Below, one piece after another: positions 26,470 to 34,979 of a stretch of DNA of 64,000 nt. Position 1 is the first letter of the stretch. Each line of letters opens with the position of its first letter. The stretch spans positions 62,001 through 126,000 of the forward strand of contig JADLAX010000003.1 in the NCBI GenBank assembly GCA_020848035.1, given 5' to 3'. The notes under the pieces are model-generated. The model saw only the letters and a list, made by a program, of their open reading frames with translations, was not told the origin of the DNA and did no database searches. The DNA comes from Anaerolineae bacterium. GTDB taxonomy: Bacteria > Chloroflexota > Anaerolineae > Promineifilales > Promineifilaceae. The position numbers and the translations under genes are program-made.

Positions 26470-28233
26470 ATGAAATTTTCGAATTTGTTCTTAGCCATTG
26501 CTTTTCCAGTTGCTCTACTTGGTTTGTTCATGGCTACCTTACAAACTAAGGCCAGCCCAAGCGCCACTTTCACCGTCAACAGTACGGTTGATGCGGTAGA
26601 TGCAAATCCGGGGAATGGGGTGTGCCAGACGGCCGTAGCAGGACAATGTACCTTACGAGCGGCCGTTATGGAAGCCAACGCATTTCCCGGTCCAGACACT
26701 ATCCAGGTAGCGGCAGGGAATTATCTTCTTACCATTTCAGGCGAGAACGACGATTTAAGTGCTACTGGTGATTTGGATATCACCGAGGAACTTACAGTCT
26801 CAGGTGCTGGACAGACAACCACTATAGTCGATGGCAATCAAGCCGATCGGATTTTTCATATACTCGGTGCCGCAGTCATGCTGTCTGATATGACAATCAC
26901 CAACGGTAGCGTGACCAACTCTTCATTCTATGGTGGTGGAGCGGTCCTCAATGATTTTGATGAGGATTATCATCTAGGAAAATTAACCTTAAACAGGATA
27001 ACTGTATCTAACAACAAAACAGTTGATTGGGCTCTCGGCGGCGGGGGTATCCTGAGTAGAGGCGGCCCTCTTACGGTTACAAATAGCCTCATCCAGAATA
27101 ACGAAGCAAATTTTGCCAGCGGCGGTGGCATCAGCGCCGAAACCACTGTATTCATTGAAAACACTACAGTTAGCAATAACGTCGCTTATAGTTCTGGAGG
27201 GGGGATTGCTGCAGTAAGGGTGCACATCTTTAACTCCATAGTTGATAATAACATTATCCGAAAAGATGAATCCAACAGCGGTGGAAAAGGCGGGGGTCTA
27301 TATATTTCTTCCCCTTCCACAATTGAAAACACGATTATCAGCAATAACTCATTACACGATGGGAAGGGTGGCGGCATTTATGTAGATTTAAATGCTAGCT
27401 TGCACGTAACTAACACAAAAATCATCAGCAACTCTGTAGAATCTGAATTTTTTAATACGGGAACTCAGGGAGGAGGCATATACAACCAGAGTAATCAACC
27501 CGTGACCATCGTAGATAGTATTGTTGCAGGAAATTTCTCCGGCTTCGATGGCGGAGGCATTTATCACAACTTAGATGCAGGCCAAATGACTTTAGATCGG
27601 GTAACCGTCAGCAACAATCAAGCTGAAGGAAATGGTGCAGGCATTCACAATGGCGGAACGCTCTCAATGGTAAACACAACCATTGCCCAAAATGTAAGTA
27701 ACGGCCTTGTAAATGGTGAAGGCGGTGGTATTTACCATAAGGTTGGTTCTTTAACGTTAACGAACAGTACAGTGGTTCAGAACGAAGCCGTATACGGGGG
27801 CGGCATTTTCCAATTTTCAGGCCCTACTACTGTAAAAAACACAATCCTAGCGGACAATTTCGCTTCAAGCACTGTAATCGCTGGACAACCCATCACTCAC
27901 AACTGTGCCGGCCTGGTCCAATCCGAGGGTTACAATTTGGAAGATGGAGAAAACTGCAATTTCTTGTCAGCAGGTGATATCTCTAGTCTAGACGCCTTGC
28001 TATTTCCGAGTTCAATTCCGTCTGGTGCAATCATTTACTTGCCACTCCCCACAAGTCCTACCATTGACGCCGGTTCAAATGCGGTATGCCCAGCAATAGA
28101 CCAGAGAGGCATCAGTAGGCCGGTAGATGGGAATAATGATAACACCAGCATATGCGATATCGGGGCGATCGAGTTTGAACCTGGAATGTCGCCGGTACAG
28201 CAACTTTTCTTGCCTTTCCTGGTAAAGCCCTAA
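26470..28233 (+). CDS. Secreted CSLREA / parallel beta-helix repeat protein
   Basis: A 587-residue exported protein. After a signal peptide (residues 1-29) comes the CSLREA-type start: TVNSTVDAVDANPGNGVC then CTLRAAVMEANAFPG. Residues 100-540 form a right-handed beta-helix with many GGGI/GGGG turns and VTVSNN-like strands, as in polymorphic outer-membrane and choice-of-anchor-Q proteins. The end contains CPAIDQRGISRPVDGN and DIGAIEFEP, then QQLFLPFLVKP, the putative tail signal. The gene is AT-rich for the window and from 26640 on lacks the ACGGCCGT octamer, suggesting later acquisition. Surface adhesion is the likely role. Confidence 0.87.
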   Translation: MKFSNLFLAIAFPVALLGLFMATLQTKASPSATFTVNSTVDAVDANPGNGVCQTAVAGQCTLRAAVMEANAFPGPDTIQVAAGNYLLTISGENDDLSATGDLDITEELTVSGAGQTTTIVDGNQADRIFHILGAAVMLSDMTITNGSVTNSSFYGGGAVLNDFDEDYHLGKLTLNRITVSNNKTVDWALGGGGILSRGGPLTVTNSLIQNNEANFASGGGISAETTVFIENTTVSNNVAYSSGGGIAAVRVHIFNSIVDNNIIRKDESNSGGKGGGLYISSPSTIENTIISNNSLHDGKGGGIYVDLNASLHVTNTKIISNSVESEFFNTGTQGGGIYNQSNQPVTIVDSIVAGNFSGFDGGGIYHNLDAGQMTLDRVTVSNNQAEGNGAGIHNGGTLSMVNTTIAQNVSNGLVNGEGGGIYHKVGSLTLTNSTVVQNEAVYGGGIFQFSGPTTVKNTILADNFASSTVIAGQPITHNCAGLVQSEGYNLEDGENCNFLSAGDISSLDALLFPSSIPSGAIIYLPLPTSPTIDAGSNAVCPAIDQRGISRPVDGNNDNTSICDIGAIEFEPGMSPVQQLFLPFLVKP

Positions 28234-28293
28234 CAAAAACGCGCTTAGCATTGGGTGCGCCATCGGTGCATTTAATCGTGGGGATGGAAAAGG

Positions 28294-28866
28294 TCACACG
28301 GCCGTTTCCATCCCCACATTCTCTTTCAGCCGGGTCAAATCAATCTCAATCTCTGACTCCGTGCCTTCAATCGTGCGTTTGATCGGATACGGCAGCTGGT
28401 CAAACAGATACCAGATTGGTTCGTTGTCGTTCTGAATCAGCCCCACTACCGATTCGGCCCCGGCAATTTGGGCCAACTCAAGCACCATTGCCAGCAGCCG
28501 CTTGCCAATGCCCTGCCCCTGCCGGTCATCACGCACCGACATGGCCACTTCCGCTACGCTGTCCGTCATCCAAACAATGCGAGCCACACCCACGGCCACC
28601 TCATCCGCTTCGCCCGGCACGGTGGAAAACGCAATTAGACCCAACTGCTCGTCGGGAACGGCCGTGGCAATTCGGCGTGCCTCTGCCCAAACCTGTGATG
28701 CAGGTACATTGTCAGTAGATCGGTGAAAACGGCGATAACGGCTCACCGGCCCCATGTGCTCAAACAGATCGACTAAATGCGGGGCGTCCTTCTGGCGCAG
28801 AATTCGTACCCACACCGACGTCCCGTCCTTTGTCAAAAACCGTTTGGCCAGTTGTTTTGCTCCCAT
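28294..28866 (-). CDS. GNAT-family N-acetyltransferase
   Basis: A 190-residue acetyltransferase. The acetyl-CoA loop RDDRQGQGIGKRLL lies near residues 112-125, preceded by the central strand VAEVAMSV and followed by ESVVGLIQNDNEPIW. The N-terminal VWVRILRQKDAPHLVDLFEHMG is like that of the acyltransferase half of protein-lysine acetyltransferases (Pat/AcuA type), but no nucleotide-binding domain is present, so the substrate is open. It is divergent from the ubiquitin-like operon. AGGTAATTTG precedes the ATG; a perfect dyad just upstream could be an operator. Confidence 0.85.
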   Translation of the reverse strand: MGAKQLAKRFLTKDGTSVWVRILRQKDAPHLVDLFEHMGPVSRYRRFHRSTDNVPASQVWAEARRIATAVPDEQLGLIAFSTVPGEADEVAVGVARIVWMTDSVAEVAMSVRDDRQGQGIGKRLLAMVLELAQIAGAESVVGLIQNDNEPIWYLFDQLPYPIKRTIEGTESEIEIDLTRLKENVGMETAV

Positions 28867-28884
28867 AAAAACAAATTACCTCCG

Positions 28885-28903
28885 TATAACGCAGCGCGTT
28901 ATA
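28885..28903. promoter_or_regulatory. Perfect dyad, possible operator
   Basis: TATAACGC and GCGTTATA are perfect 8-base arms separated by AGC, 19-37 bases upstream of the GNAT start. The size and symmetry fit a dimeric repressor site; no regulator is adjacent. Confidence 0.45.
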
Positions 28904-28926
28904 AAGAAGGTAGGTTAACATAGAAA

Positions 28927-29127
28927 TCAAGCAAAATCAATAAGCACATTGTAAGAAAACGGACGGCCGTCTTCGTGAATTCGGCCCAAAACCAGCAGTT
29001 TCAACCGATTTGGGAAACCCTGCAACCTTTCTAAACCCGCTGCGTAATAACCCATGTACCCCCACCTGCCGGGTGGCTGTTTACCTGTGGTACACCAACA
29101 AATGAACCAGGACGAACCCTTCGTCAT
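28927..29127 (-). other. Doubtful 66-codon frame in the divergent gap
   Basis: A minus-strand frame of 66 codons fills much of the gap between the GNAT gene and the ubiquitin-like operon. It has no Shine-Dalgarno sequence and no recognisable family; it is probably chance. Otherwise the gap should hold the operon promoter, which I could not place with confidence. Confidence 0.15.
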
Positions 29128-29158
29128 CTAAAATTTTGCAAGGAAGGTATACGCGACA

Positions 29159-31816
29159 ATGAGCCCGAAAAAGCAAACCGATAAATATCAGGACCTCAAA
29201 ACATCCCTGGAAACACTACCCCACATTAGTTCCGCCCAGGTCGAGCACTGGATTCACATGCAGCAAGTGATCGACCAGACACGCGACTATCTCATCCGTG
29301 CCGTGCCCCAGGCGCAGCAAAGCATTGATGAGGCCCAGAAAATTTTGGCCCAACGCACCTATACCCTCGTCTTTTTTGGCGGCACGGGCGTGGGCAAAAG
29401 CACCCTCATCAACGCTCTATTAGGGCGTAATTTGTTGCCAACTGGCGCGGTAACGGCCGTTACCGGCACCATCGTCTACATCGAACAAGCCCAGGAAGGC
29501 GAAGCCGAATCCCTCGTCCTCACCTACTGGACCCAGGCTGAATTTGCCCAGCGCGTCCGCCGCCTTTGTCAGCTAGGCGATCTTGACGCCTTCGACATCA
29601 TCAACGACGGCGAGCGGGAGCAGGCCCGTGAAACCATCCAAAAGATCATGGCCGATGGGGCCGACAACGCCAAAACCGAGCGTGATGAATACCTGGAAAT
29701 CCTCATCGACTGCATCGACTCCTACGAGCACAACAAGGCGCTCTACGCCGACGGCCCGCCTGCACCGCGCAGCCTGGCCCTGGACAACGCCGATTCCCTG
29801 CGCCACCTGCGCGAAGACGGCTTCAAAGGCAGCCAGCAGCGCCAGATCCGGCTCATTAAATCCGCCACCTTCAAGATTCAGCCGCGCGCCGGGCAAGAAA
29901 GCCTGCTGATGAACGGCTACCTGCGCATCGTCGATGTGCCCGGTTTGGGCGCAGGCATGAAGCTGCACGAAGCAATCACCCTCGAAGAAATGAAGCGCGA
30001 AGACGCCATGATCGTGCTCGTCACCGACGCTGGTCGCCAGCGTGTGGATGAGCTGAAATCGCTCTCGGCCGTCAACTGGATCAAGGAAAATCGCCTCTTC
30101 GGCCTGAGCGGCGGCGATTTGGACGAAGCCGCCAGCAAAATCTTCCTGGCCGTCAACGGCGGCAACGTGCGCCAGGCGTTTGACCGCCTGAACTCTGGCC
30201 TGCCGGAAGCCGAGCTGGAAGTGAAAGAAGTCACCCGCTACGTCGCCCCCAATTACTGGGAGCGGTACCGGGATCGGGGCCACAATCGGCCGTATTTCCT
30301 GGTGATGGCCCCGCCCGCCCTCTACGTGCAGGACCCGGACAACGCACCCGACGAATTCGCCAGCGAAACCGAGCGCATCCTGAAGGTATTCCGCGACCAG
30401 TTGGGTCAGGTGAATGCCAGCGATCCGCTCGATCCAGAAACGGCCGCTGCCCTCCTCAAGCTCAGCGAAATCCCGCTGCTGCGCGAAAAGCTGATCACTT
30501 TCATCAAAACTGAGCGTGTGCGCAGCCAGCTGCGGGAAGCGGCCACCCGCATCCGCAACAGCCTGCAAGCGCTGCGCTTCTACTATGAGAAGCAGTTGGC
30601 CCATCGCGGCGTCCACCCGCCTTTTGCCAACAGCTGGGAGCAGCTGCAAGAACGCCGCTTCGAGAACGTCATCATTCGCCAGCAAAAAGAGCTGCCGCGG
30701 GCCTTCCACAACGCACTGCTGGAGCTGAACAACCGGACGAACAGCGACGGCCGTTTCCGCAACATCCTCCGCCCCACCCTCAACGGCATCAAGGGCATGG
30801 TCCAGGACGCCGTGCAGCGTGAGGTAGAAACGCTGCTGGAAAATTACGGCACCGAATATTGGGACGACCGCGACGTGACCTACGACAACCTCATCTGGGG
30901 CACCAGCGGCATCGAAATTCCGATCAAGCGCATCCTGTTCCAGGTTGAGCTGATCCTGCAAGATTCCGTCGCCAAGTTCATGCCCGAAGCGGCCGAGGTG
31001 ATTACGGCCGAATTGGAACGTACCCTGGAAGCCCACGAAATCCTGAGCCGCCTGCGCCGCGCTGCCTACGAGCAGGAGTACAACTACGCCATTCCCGGCG
31101 AAACGGCCGATGGTCTGGCCCTGGACGAAGCATTTAACGTCCTGGTGGAGCGTGTCGAGCGCAACTTCCGCCACGTTTGCCAGCAAGCGACCATGTACGA
31201 GCTGATGAAACCGGAGCGCTCGGTGCATTCCCGGCTGGACGCGGGCGAACGTGAACTGTCGCTGAACACCAACGAGCGGCTGCTGGATGTGGCCCTGCAC
31301 GGCGTCGAATCGGTGCGCCGCGAGATGGCCGCCAGCATGCCGACCCCCAACAATACGCAGACTGCGGCTGCCGCGCCCGCCGTGGCCGCCGAGCCAGAAA
31401 TCAACATCTCCATTCTGGATGAGCCAGTTCAACCGGCCACGGACTTCCAAATTAGCTTCGTCGGCGAAAGCGAAGCCAAGATGCCGCAGACCGACCTGGA
31501 AACCAGCTACGCCGACAAATTGGACAACGTCGCCGTGAAGGTCAACCGTATCTTTGGTGAGATTCTCAACGACCTGTTCAACGACGACGACCTGCTGCCC
31601 CGGCTGCGCCGCCTCTTCTGGCTGGAAGCCACCAAGGCGGAGCGGGACTTCAACACCCACATCGTCAAGCCGATGCTGAAGCAGCACGACCGCAACCTGC
31701 AAAAGCCGGAACTGCGCGCCGCCATGGAAATGGACCTGGAAAACGTGTCCGACCTGGAAGAGCTGATGCGCGTCTGGGACGGGCTGCACAAGCTGGAAAA
31801 CAGCCTGGCGATATAA
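29159..31816 (+). CDS. Dynamin-like large GTPase, first gene of the Ub-like operon
   Basis: An 885-residue protein of the bacterial dynamin-like superfamily. G1 (P-loop) is GGTGVGKST at residues 74-82; the switch-I threonine lies in TGAVTAVTGT near 95-104; G3 is DVPGLGAG near 258. No clean N/T-K-x-D G4 motif is seen, and a ~110-residue insertion lies between G1 and G3. Beyond about 390 the protein is almost wholly helical with coiled-coil segments (LREAATRIRNSLQALRF), as in the stalk/BSE parts of dynamins, and no transmembrane segment. AAGGAAGG precedes the ATG. Placement 5' of ubiquitin-like conjugation genes in one direction suggests it is a partner or target in membrane remodelling; that link is inferred from order. 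Confidence 0.85.
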   Translation: MSPKKQTDKYQDLKTSLETLPHISSAQVEHWIHMQQVIDQTRDYLIRAVPQAQQSIDEAQKILAQRTYTLVFFGGTGVGKSTLINALLGRNLLPTGAVTAVTGTIVYIEQAQEGEAESLVLTYWTQAEFAQRVRRLCQLGDLDAFDIINDGEREQARETIQKIMADGADNAKTERDEYLEILIDCIDSYEHNKALYADGPPAPRSLALDNADSLRHLREDGFKGSQQRQIRLIKSATFKIQPRAGQESLLMNGYLRIVDVPGLGAGMKLHEAITLEEMKREDAMIVLVTDAGRQRVDELKSLSAVNWIKENRLFGLSGGDLDEAASKIFLAVNGGNVRQAFDRLNSGLPEAELEVKEVTRYVAPNYWERYRDRGHNRPYFLVMAPPALYVQDPDNAPDEFASETERILKVFRDQLGQVNASDPLDPETAAALLKLSEIPLLREKLITFIKTERVRSQLREAATRIRNSLQALRFYYEKQLAHRGVHPPFANSWEQLQERRFENVIIRQQKELPRAFHNALLELNNRTNSDGRFRNILRPTLNGIKGMVQDAVQREVETLLENYGTEYWDDRDVTYDNLIWGTSGIEIPIKRILFQVELILQDSVAKFMPEAAEVITAELERTLEAHEILSRLRRAAYEQEYNYAIPGETADGLALDEAFNVLVERVERNFRHVCQQATMYELMKPERSVHSRLDAGERELSLNTNERLLDVALHGVESVRREMAASMPTPNNTQTAAAAPAVAAEPEINISILDEPVQPATDFQISFVGESEAKMPQTDLETSYADKLDNVAVKVNRIFGEILNDLFNDDDLLPRLRRLFWLEATKAERDFNTHIVKPMLKQHDRNLQKPELRAAMEMDLENVSDLEELMRVWDGLHKLENSLAI

Positions 31817-31819
31817 AAC

Positions 31820-31896
31820 TCCCCCTCCCTAGCCCTCCCCCGACGGGGGAGAGAACCTGATCCCCCCTCCCTTTGGGAGGGGGCTAGGGGGAGGGT
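31820..31896. repeat. Intergenic inverted repeat, CCCTCCC type
   Basis: CCCCCTCCCTAGCCCTCCC on the left is mirrored by GGGAGGGGGCTAGGGGGAGG on the right, with a small CCCC-GACG-GGGG type hairpin between. It lies between the first two genes of the Ub-like operon. Confidence 0.8.
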
Positions 31897-31926
31897 AAAA
31901 ACCTGTAACTTCTGTAGGAACGTCTC

Positions 31927-33138
31927 ATGACAGACCTTGCAACACAACCTCTGCTAAAACAACTCGACGACGCCCACCTGCCGGTTTTCGCCGTGCGGCT
32001 GACGGAGTGGCTGATTGCCGACCTGAACAAAAGCGCGGAAAGCGTGCCCGACTTCACCGAATCGCGAGCCAAGGCGCTGCTGCGGGCAACGGCCGTAGTC
32101 GATGACCCCACCCTGCATGATTTTGCCCGGCTGGTGGAAGGCGGCGGTACGGCCGTTCGCCTTGCCCTCCACGACTTACTCCAGGAAACCGGTCTGGCTG
32201 AAGATGAGGAAGTCACCGCCCTGGCCACCGCCAGCGCCGCAATCTCCAGTCCCCAATCTCCAATCTCCTGGCTATCGCTCAGCATCGCCGCCCACGCCTG
32301 GAAAAGCGGCTACCCGCTCTACCAGCTCGATCCGGCCTCGCCACCAGGAGAGTACAGCCCGGCCGGGCAGCTCATCAAACGCGCCGCCACCTTTTTGCGG
32401 CAGCAAATCCAGCGCAGCGCCACCGAGCGCGACAAGCTGGGCAAAAAGCTAGCCTACAGCCCCGGCGACGGCACGCCCACGCTGGACACGCTGCCCAACA
32501 GCCAGCCCATTGCCCCGGTGCCACCTCACTTCCGCCCGCCCATTCCGGTGCGCTACCCGGAAGTGTCGCGGGAAACGCTGCACGTCAACGAAAACGAGCC
32601 GCCCCCTTCGGCAGGCTCAGGGAGCAATGTAACGCGCAACGCACCGCTCACCATCACCAACGACGATATCCAGCCGGCCAACCAGCGGCCGGTGCGCATG
32701 CCAGAAATTCGCATTCGCGCGGATCAGGTGCCACAGCGACGGCCGTCCCCATCCAGCCAACCCCGGCCGCAACCGAGCAGCAGCAGTGGAAGTGGGAATA
32801 ACTTGGGAACGGCCGTACGCCAGCGCTTCAGCCGCGACAAGGAGCCGCTGCGCAGCACCAAGCTTCGCGTCATTGTGCAGGATGTGCAGGATGGCCCCGG
32901 CCTGTACGGCATTCAGGTGCAGGTGCGCTGCAAAGGCATCAACGCCCACGTGGCGGGCACCACCAACCGCGACGGCGTCTTCCTCTGCGAGCTGCCCGTG
33001 CGCGTCCACTCTGGCCTCACCTACGATGTGGACATCACCTGGCCCCGCGACCTGGGCGGCGAAGTCGAGCGCAAATCGGTCACGCTAAACGTAGATCGTA
33101 CCGAATTTAAGCTGCCCTTTTTCCGGCGTCTATCCTAA
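31927..33138 (+). CDS. Operon protein: helical N-terminus, disordered linker, C-terminal beta-sandwich
   Basis: A 403-residue protein without a named family. Residues 1-175 are helical. About 175-310 is Pro/Ser/Arg-rich and disordered. Residues 310-403 form a beta-sandwich (LRVIVQDVQDGPGLYGIQVQ, then AGTTNRDGVFLCELPV), like carboxypeptidase-regulatory or transthyretin-type domains. Residues 238-252 read APLTITNDDIQPANQ, matching PSLTITNSDIQAANQ at the N-terminus of the RING protein at 38021; here no zinc cysteines follow, so this may be a RING remnant or a shared docking strand. Two pieces of intergenic-type repeat are read through in frame (near 32241 and 32603). Likely adaptor or substrate receptor; inference. 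Confidence 0.75.
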   Translation: MTDLATQPLLKQLDDAHLPVFAVRLTEWLIADLNKSAESVPDFTESRAKALLRATAVVDDPTLHDFARLVEGGGTAVRLALHDLLQETGLAEDEEVTALATASAAISSPQSPISWLSLSIAAHAWKSGYPLYQLDPASPPGEYSPAGQLIKRAATFLRQQIQRSATERDKLGKKLAYSPGDGTPTLDTLPNSQPIAPVPPHFRPPIPVRYPEVSRETLHVNENEPPPSAGSGSNVTRNAPLTITNDDIQPANQRPVRMPEIRIRADQVPQRRPSPSSQPRPQPSSSSGSGNNLGTAVRQRFSRDKEPLRSTKLRVIVQDVQDGPGLYGIQVQVRCKGINAHVAGTTNRDGVFLCELPVRVHSGLTYDVDITWPRDLGGEVERKSVTLNVDRTEFKLPFFRRLS

Positions 33139-33144
33139 AGCAAC

Positions 33145-33214
33145 TGGTTGCAAGTAAGAAGTTGCAAGTTGCAAGTGAAAACCACTTGCCACCTGCAACC
33201 TGCCACTTGCAACC
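33145..33214. repeat. Intergenic inverted repeat, TTGCAAGT type
   Basis: Iterated GTTGCAAGT words on the left are mirrored by ACTTGC and GCAACC words on the right, between the beta-sandwich protein gene and the E1-like gene. Confidence 0.75.
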
Positions 33215-33232
33215 CCAAAACGATTAAACAAC

Positions 33233-34423
33233 ATGACTGAAACACCCGAACCCATCATCATTACCGATCCCGACAGCGACCGGTACCACACCTTCGGCTA
33301 CATCAGCTGGTGGCGGCAGGAAGTGGTGCGCAACGCCACCATCCTGGTGGTCGGCGCGGGGGCACTCGGTAACGAGGTGCTCAAAAATCTGGCCCTGATG
33401 GGCATTGGCAACATCCTCATCGCCGACTTCGACACCATCGAAGACAGCAATCTCAGCCGCTCCGTGCTGTTCCGCGCTTCGGACCGGGGCCGCCGCAAAG
33501 TGGATGCCGCCGCCGAAGCTGTGAAGGCGCTCAACCCAGACGTCAACGTCAAAACGTGGCACGGCAACATCAACTTCGAGATGGGGCTGGGCGTGTTTCG
33601 CCACGTGGACGCCATCATCGGCTGCCTGGACAACCGCGAGGCGCGACTGTCTATCAATCGCTTTAGCTGGCAGGTCAATCGGCCGTGGGTCGATGGGGCG
33701 ATTCAGGAGCTGATGGGCATCGTGCGCGTTTTCTGGCCCGGCCAGGGCGCGTGTTACGAATGCACCCTCACAGACCTGGATTACCAGATCATCAACCTGC
33801 GCTACTCCTGCCCGCTGCTGGCCCGAGAAAACATCCTACAGGGCAAGGTACCCACCACGCCCACCAGCGCCTCGATTGTGGCCGCGATGCAAACGCAGGA
33901 AGCGCTCAAGCTGATCCACAACATGGAAGTTCAGCCGGGCAAGGCGGTGATGATCAACGGCCTGACCAACGACATCTACACCACGGAATATCCGGTGAAA
34001 CAGGGCTGCATGAGCCATTCGCGGCTGGAGCCGATTGTGGAAGTGGAAGGGGGTACGGCCGTTTCCACCACCCTCGCCGAACTTCTAGCCATCGCCCGCG
34101 AAAAGCTGGCCGATGACGCCGTGCTCGAATTCGACGGCGAAATTGTTACCACCATGCACTGCCTGGACTGCGGTGAGGAGTTCCCCATCTTCCGCAAGAT
34201 GGCCCGGCTGTACGAAAACGAATCTGTCTGCCCCAACTGTAGCGGCCGGCGCGAAATGCGCATGACCCACCGCATCGACGGCAGCGAGGATTTCCTGGAT
34301 CGCACCCTGTCAGAAATGGACGTGCCACCCCTGGGCATCATCCGCGCCCGCAGCGCCAGCCAGAAGCAAAGCATCTACCTGGAGCTGACAGGCGATAAAG
34401 AGACGTTTTTGCAGTTTGACTAG
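33233..34423 (+). CDS. E1-like ubiquitin-activating enzyme (ThiF/MoeB fold)
   Basis: A 396-residue adenylating enzyme expected to activate the C-terminal Gly of the Ubl encoded next. The Rossmann ATP loop is GAGALG at 41-46; Asp65/Asp67 and SNLSR at 73-77 form the usual ATP/Mg site. Candidate catalytic or metal cysteines: Cys174-x2-Cys177 (ACYECTL) and Cys193 (RYSCPLL), the last in the crossover-loop region used for the thioester in E1s. A 60-residue linker leads to a C-terminal zinc ribbon, Cys310-x2-Cys313 and Cys333-x2-Cys336, then a beta-rich tail. It is shorter than eukaryotic E1s and lacks a classical Ub-fold domain. No obvious SD. Order and content place it in a dedicated conjugation pathway rather than thiamine or molybdopterin synthesis. 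Confidence 0.92.
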   Translation: MTETPEPIIITDPDSDRYHTFGYISWWRQEVVRNATILVVGAGALGNEVLKNLALMGIGNILIADFDTIEDSNLSRSVLFRASDRGRRKVDAAAEAVKALNPDVNVKTWHGNINFEMGLGVFRHVDAIIGCLDNREARLSINRFSWQVNRPWVDGAIQELMGIVRVFWPGQGACYECTLTDLDYQIINLRYSCPLLARENILQGKVPTTPTSASIVAAMQTQEALKLIHNMEVQPGKAVMINGLTNDIYTTEYPVKQGCMSHSRLEPIVEVEGGTAVSTTLAELLAIAREKLADDAVLEFDGEIVTTMHCLDCGEEFPIFRKMARLYENESVCPNCSGRREMRMTHRIDGSEDFLDRTLSEMDVPPLGIIRARSASQKQSIYLELTGDKETFLQFD

Positions 34424-34431
34424 TGAAGGAG

Positions 34432-34464
34432 AGAAGTTGAACTTCTGGCAAAAGTTCAACTTCT
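34432..34464 (+). terminator. Hairpin between E1 and Ubl genes
   Basis: AGAAGTTGAACTT (34432-34444) pairs perfectly with AAGTTCAACTTCT (34452-34464), just after the E1 stop. No long T-run follows, so it may process or partly stop the transcript. A TATAAA near 34499 could serve a separate Ubl promoter, but its -35 is weak. Confidence 0.5.
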
Positions 34465-34600
34465 AACGCCGGGTGCAACCCGCTGCGGCAAACTGCGTAT
34501 ATAAAGTGAATTATCGAGTTGATTTGAAACAAACAGAGCACAGCCAAACAGCGCGTGACTCAAAGCACAATTCAACCAAGACGAATGGAGGCTTTTTTCA

Positions 34601-34867
34601 ATGGCAAGCATAAAAACAATCATCTACGACCCGACCGGTTCCAAGAAAACCCCGGTGGAACTCCCAGACGACGTACCGATGCGGCGTTTGATTCCCGCGC
34701 TGGTTAGCAAAATGGGTCTGCCCACCAGCCAGGGGGCTAATCCCATCACCTACCGGCTGGACCACCGCTCCTCGGGCAAGCGCCTGAGCGAAGACGAATC
34801 ATTGGCCGATGCTGGTGTGGTCGAAGACGATATCCTGAGCCTGTTCCCGGAAGTAACGGCCGGTTAA
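34601..34867 (+). CDS. Ubiquitin-like protein (YukD/EsaB-like beta-grasp) ending in Gly
   Basis: An 88-residue beta-grasp protein, the proposed modifier. It shows the fold order: strand IKTIIYDP, strand KTPVELPDD, helix MRRLIPALVSKMG, strand ITYRLDH, the short SGKRLSEDESLADAGV turn and final strand DILSLFPEV. This pattern is closest to YukD/EsaB-type ubiquitin-like proteins. It ends V-T-A-G at the stop codon, a single C-terminal Gly ready for adenylation without trimming. Lysines are few (residues 5, 15, 16, 37, 60), so chain building would be limited. TGGAGG precedes the ATG. It lies between the E1 and E2 genes with gaps of 177 and 112 bases. Confidence 0.9.
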   Translation: MASIKTIIYDPTGSKKTPVELPDDVPMRRLIPALVSKMGLPTSQGANPITYRLDHRSSGKRLSEDESLADAGVVEDDILSLFPEVTAG

Positions 34868-34979
34868 CGGTAAAACGGTGATCAGTTATCAGTTTGAGTG
34901 AAAAGTAAAAAGTGAGAAGCGAGAAGGGAAAGTCAGTTCTGGCTTCAACCTTCCGCTTTTTGTCTTTTTTGAGGAAACC

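Noticed and set aside
28277..28318. GTGGGGATGGAAA inverted repeat as terminator of the GNAT gene
   Set aside because: It straddles the stop codon and has no T-run, so a terminator call is not supported.
29573..31789. Long minus-strand open frame (738 codons) opposite the dynamin-like gene
   Set aside because: It is a shadow of the GC-rich coding frame; its translation is low-complexity in Q, H, G and V and the plus-strand frame has clear GTPase motifs.
33233..34423. E1-like gene as ordinary ThiF/MoeB for thiamine or molybdopterin
   Set aside because: No thiamine or moa/moe genes nearby; neighbours are E2, Ubl, JAB and RING.
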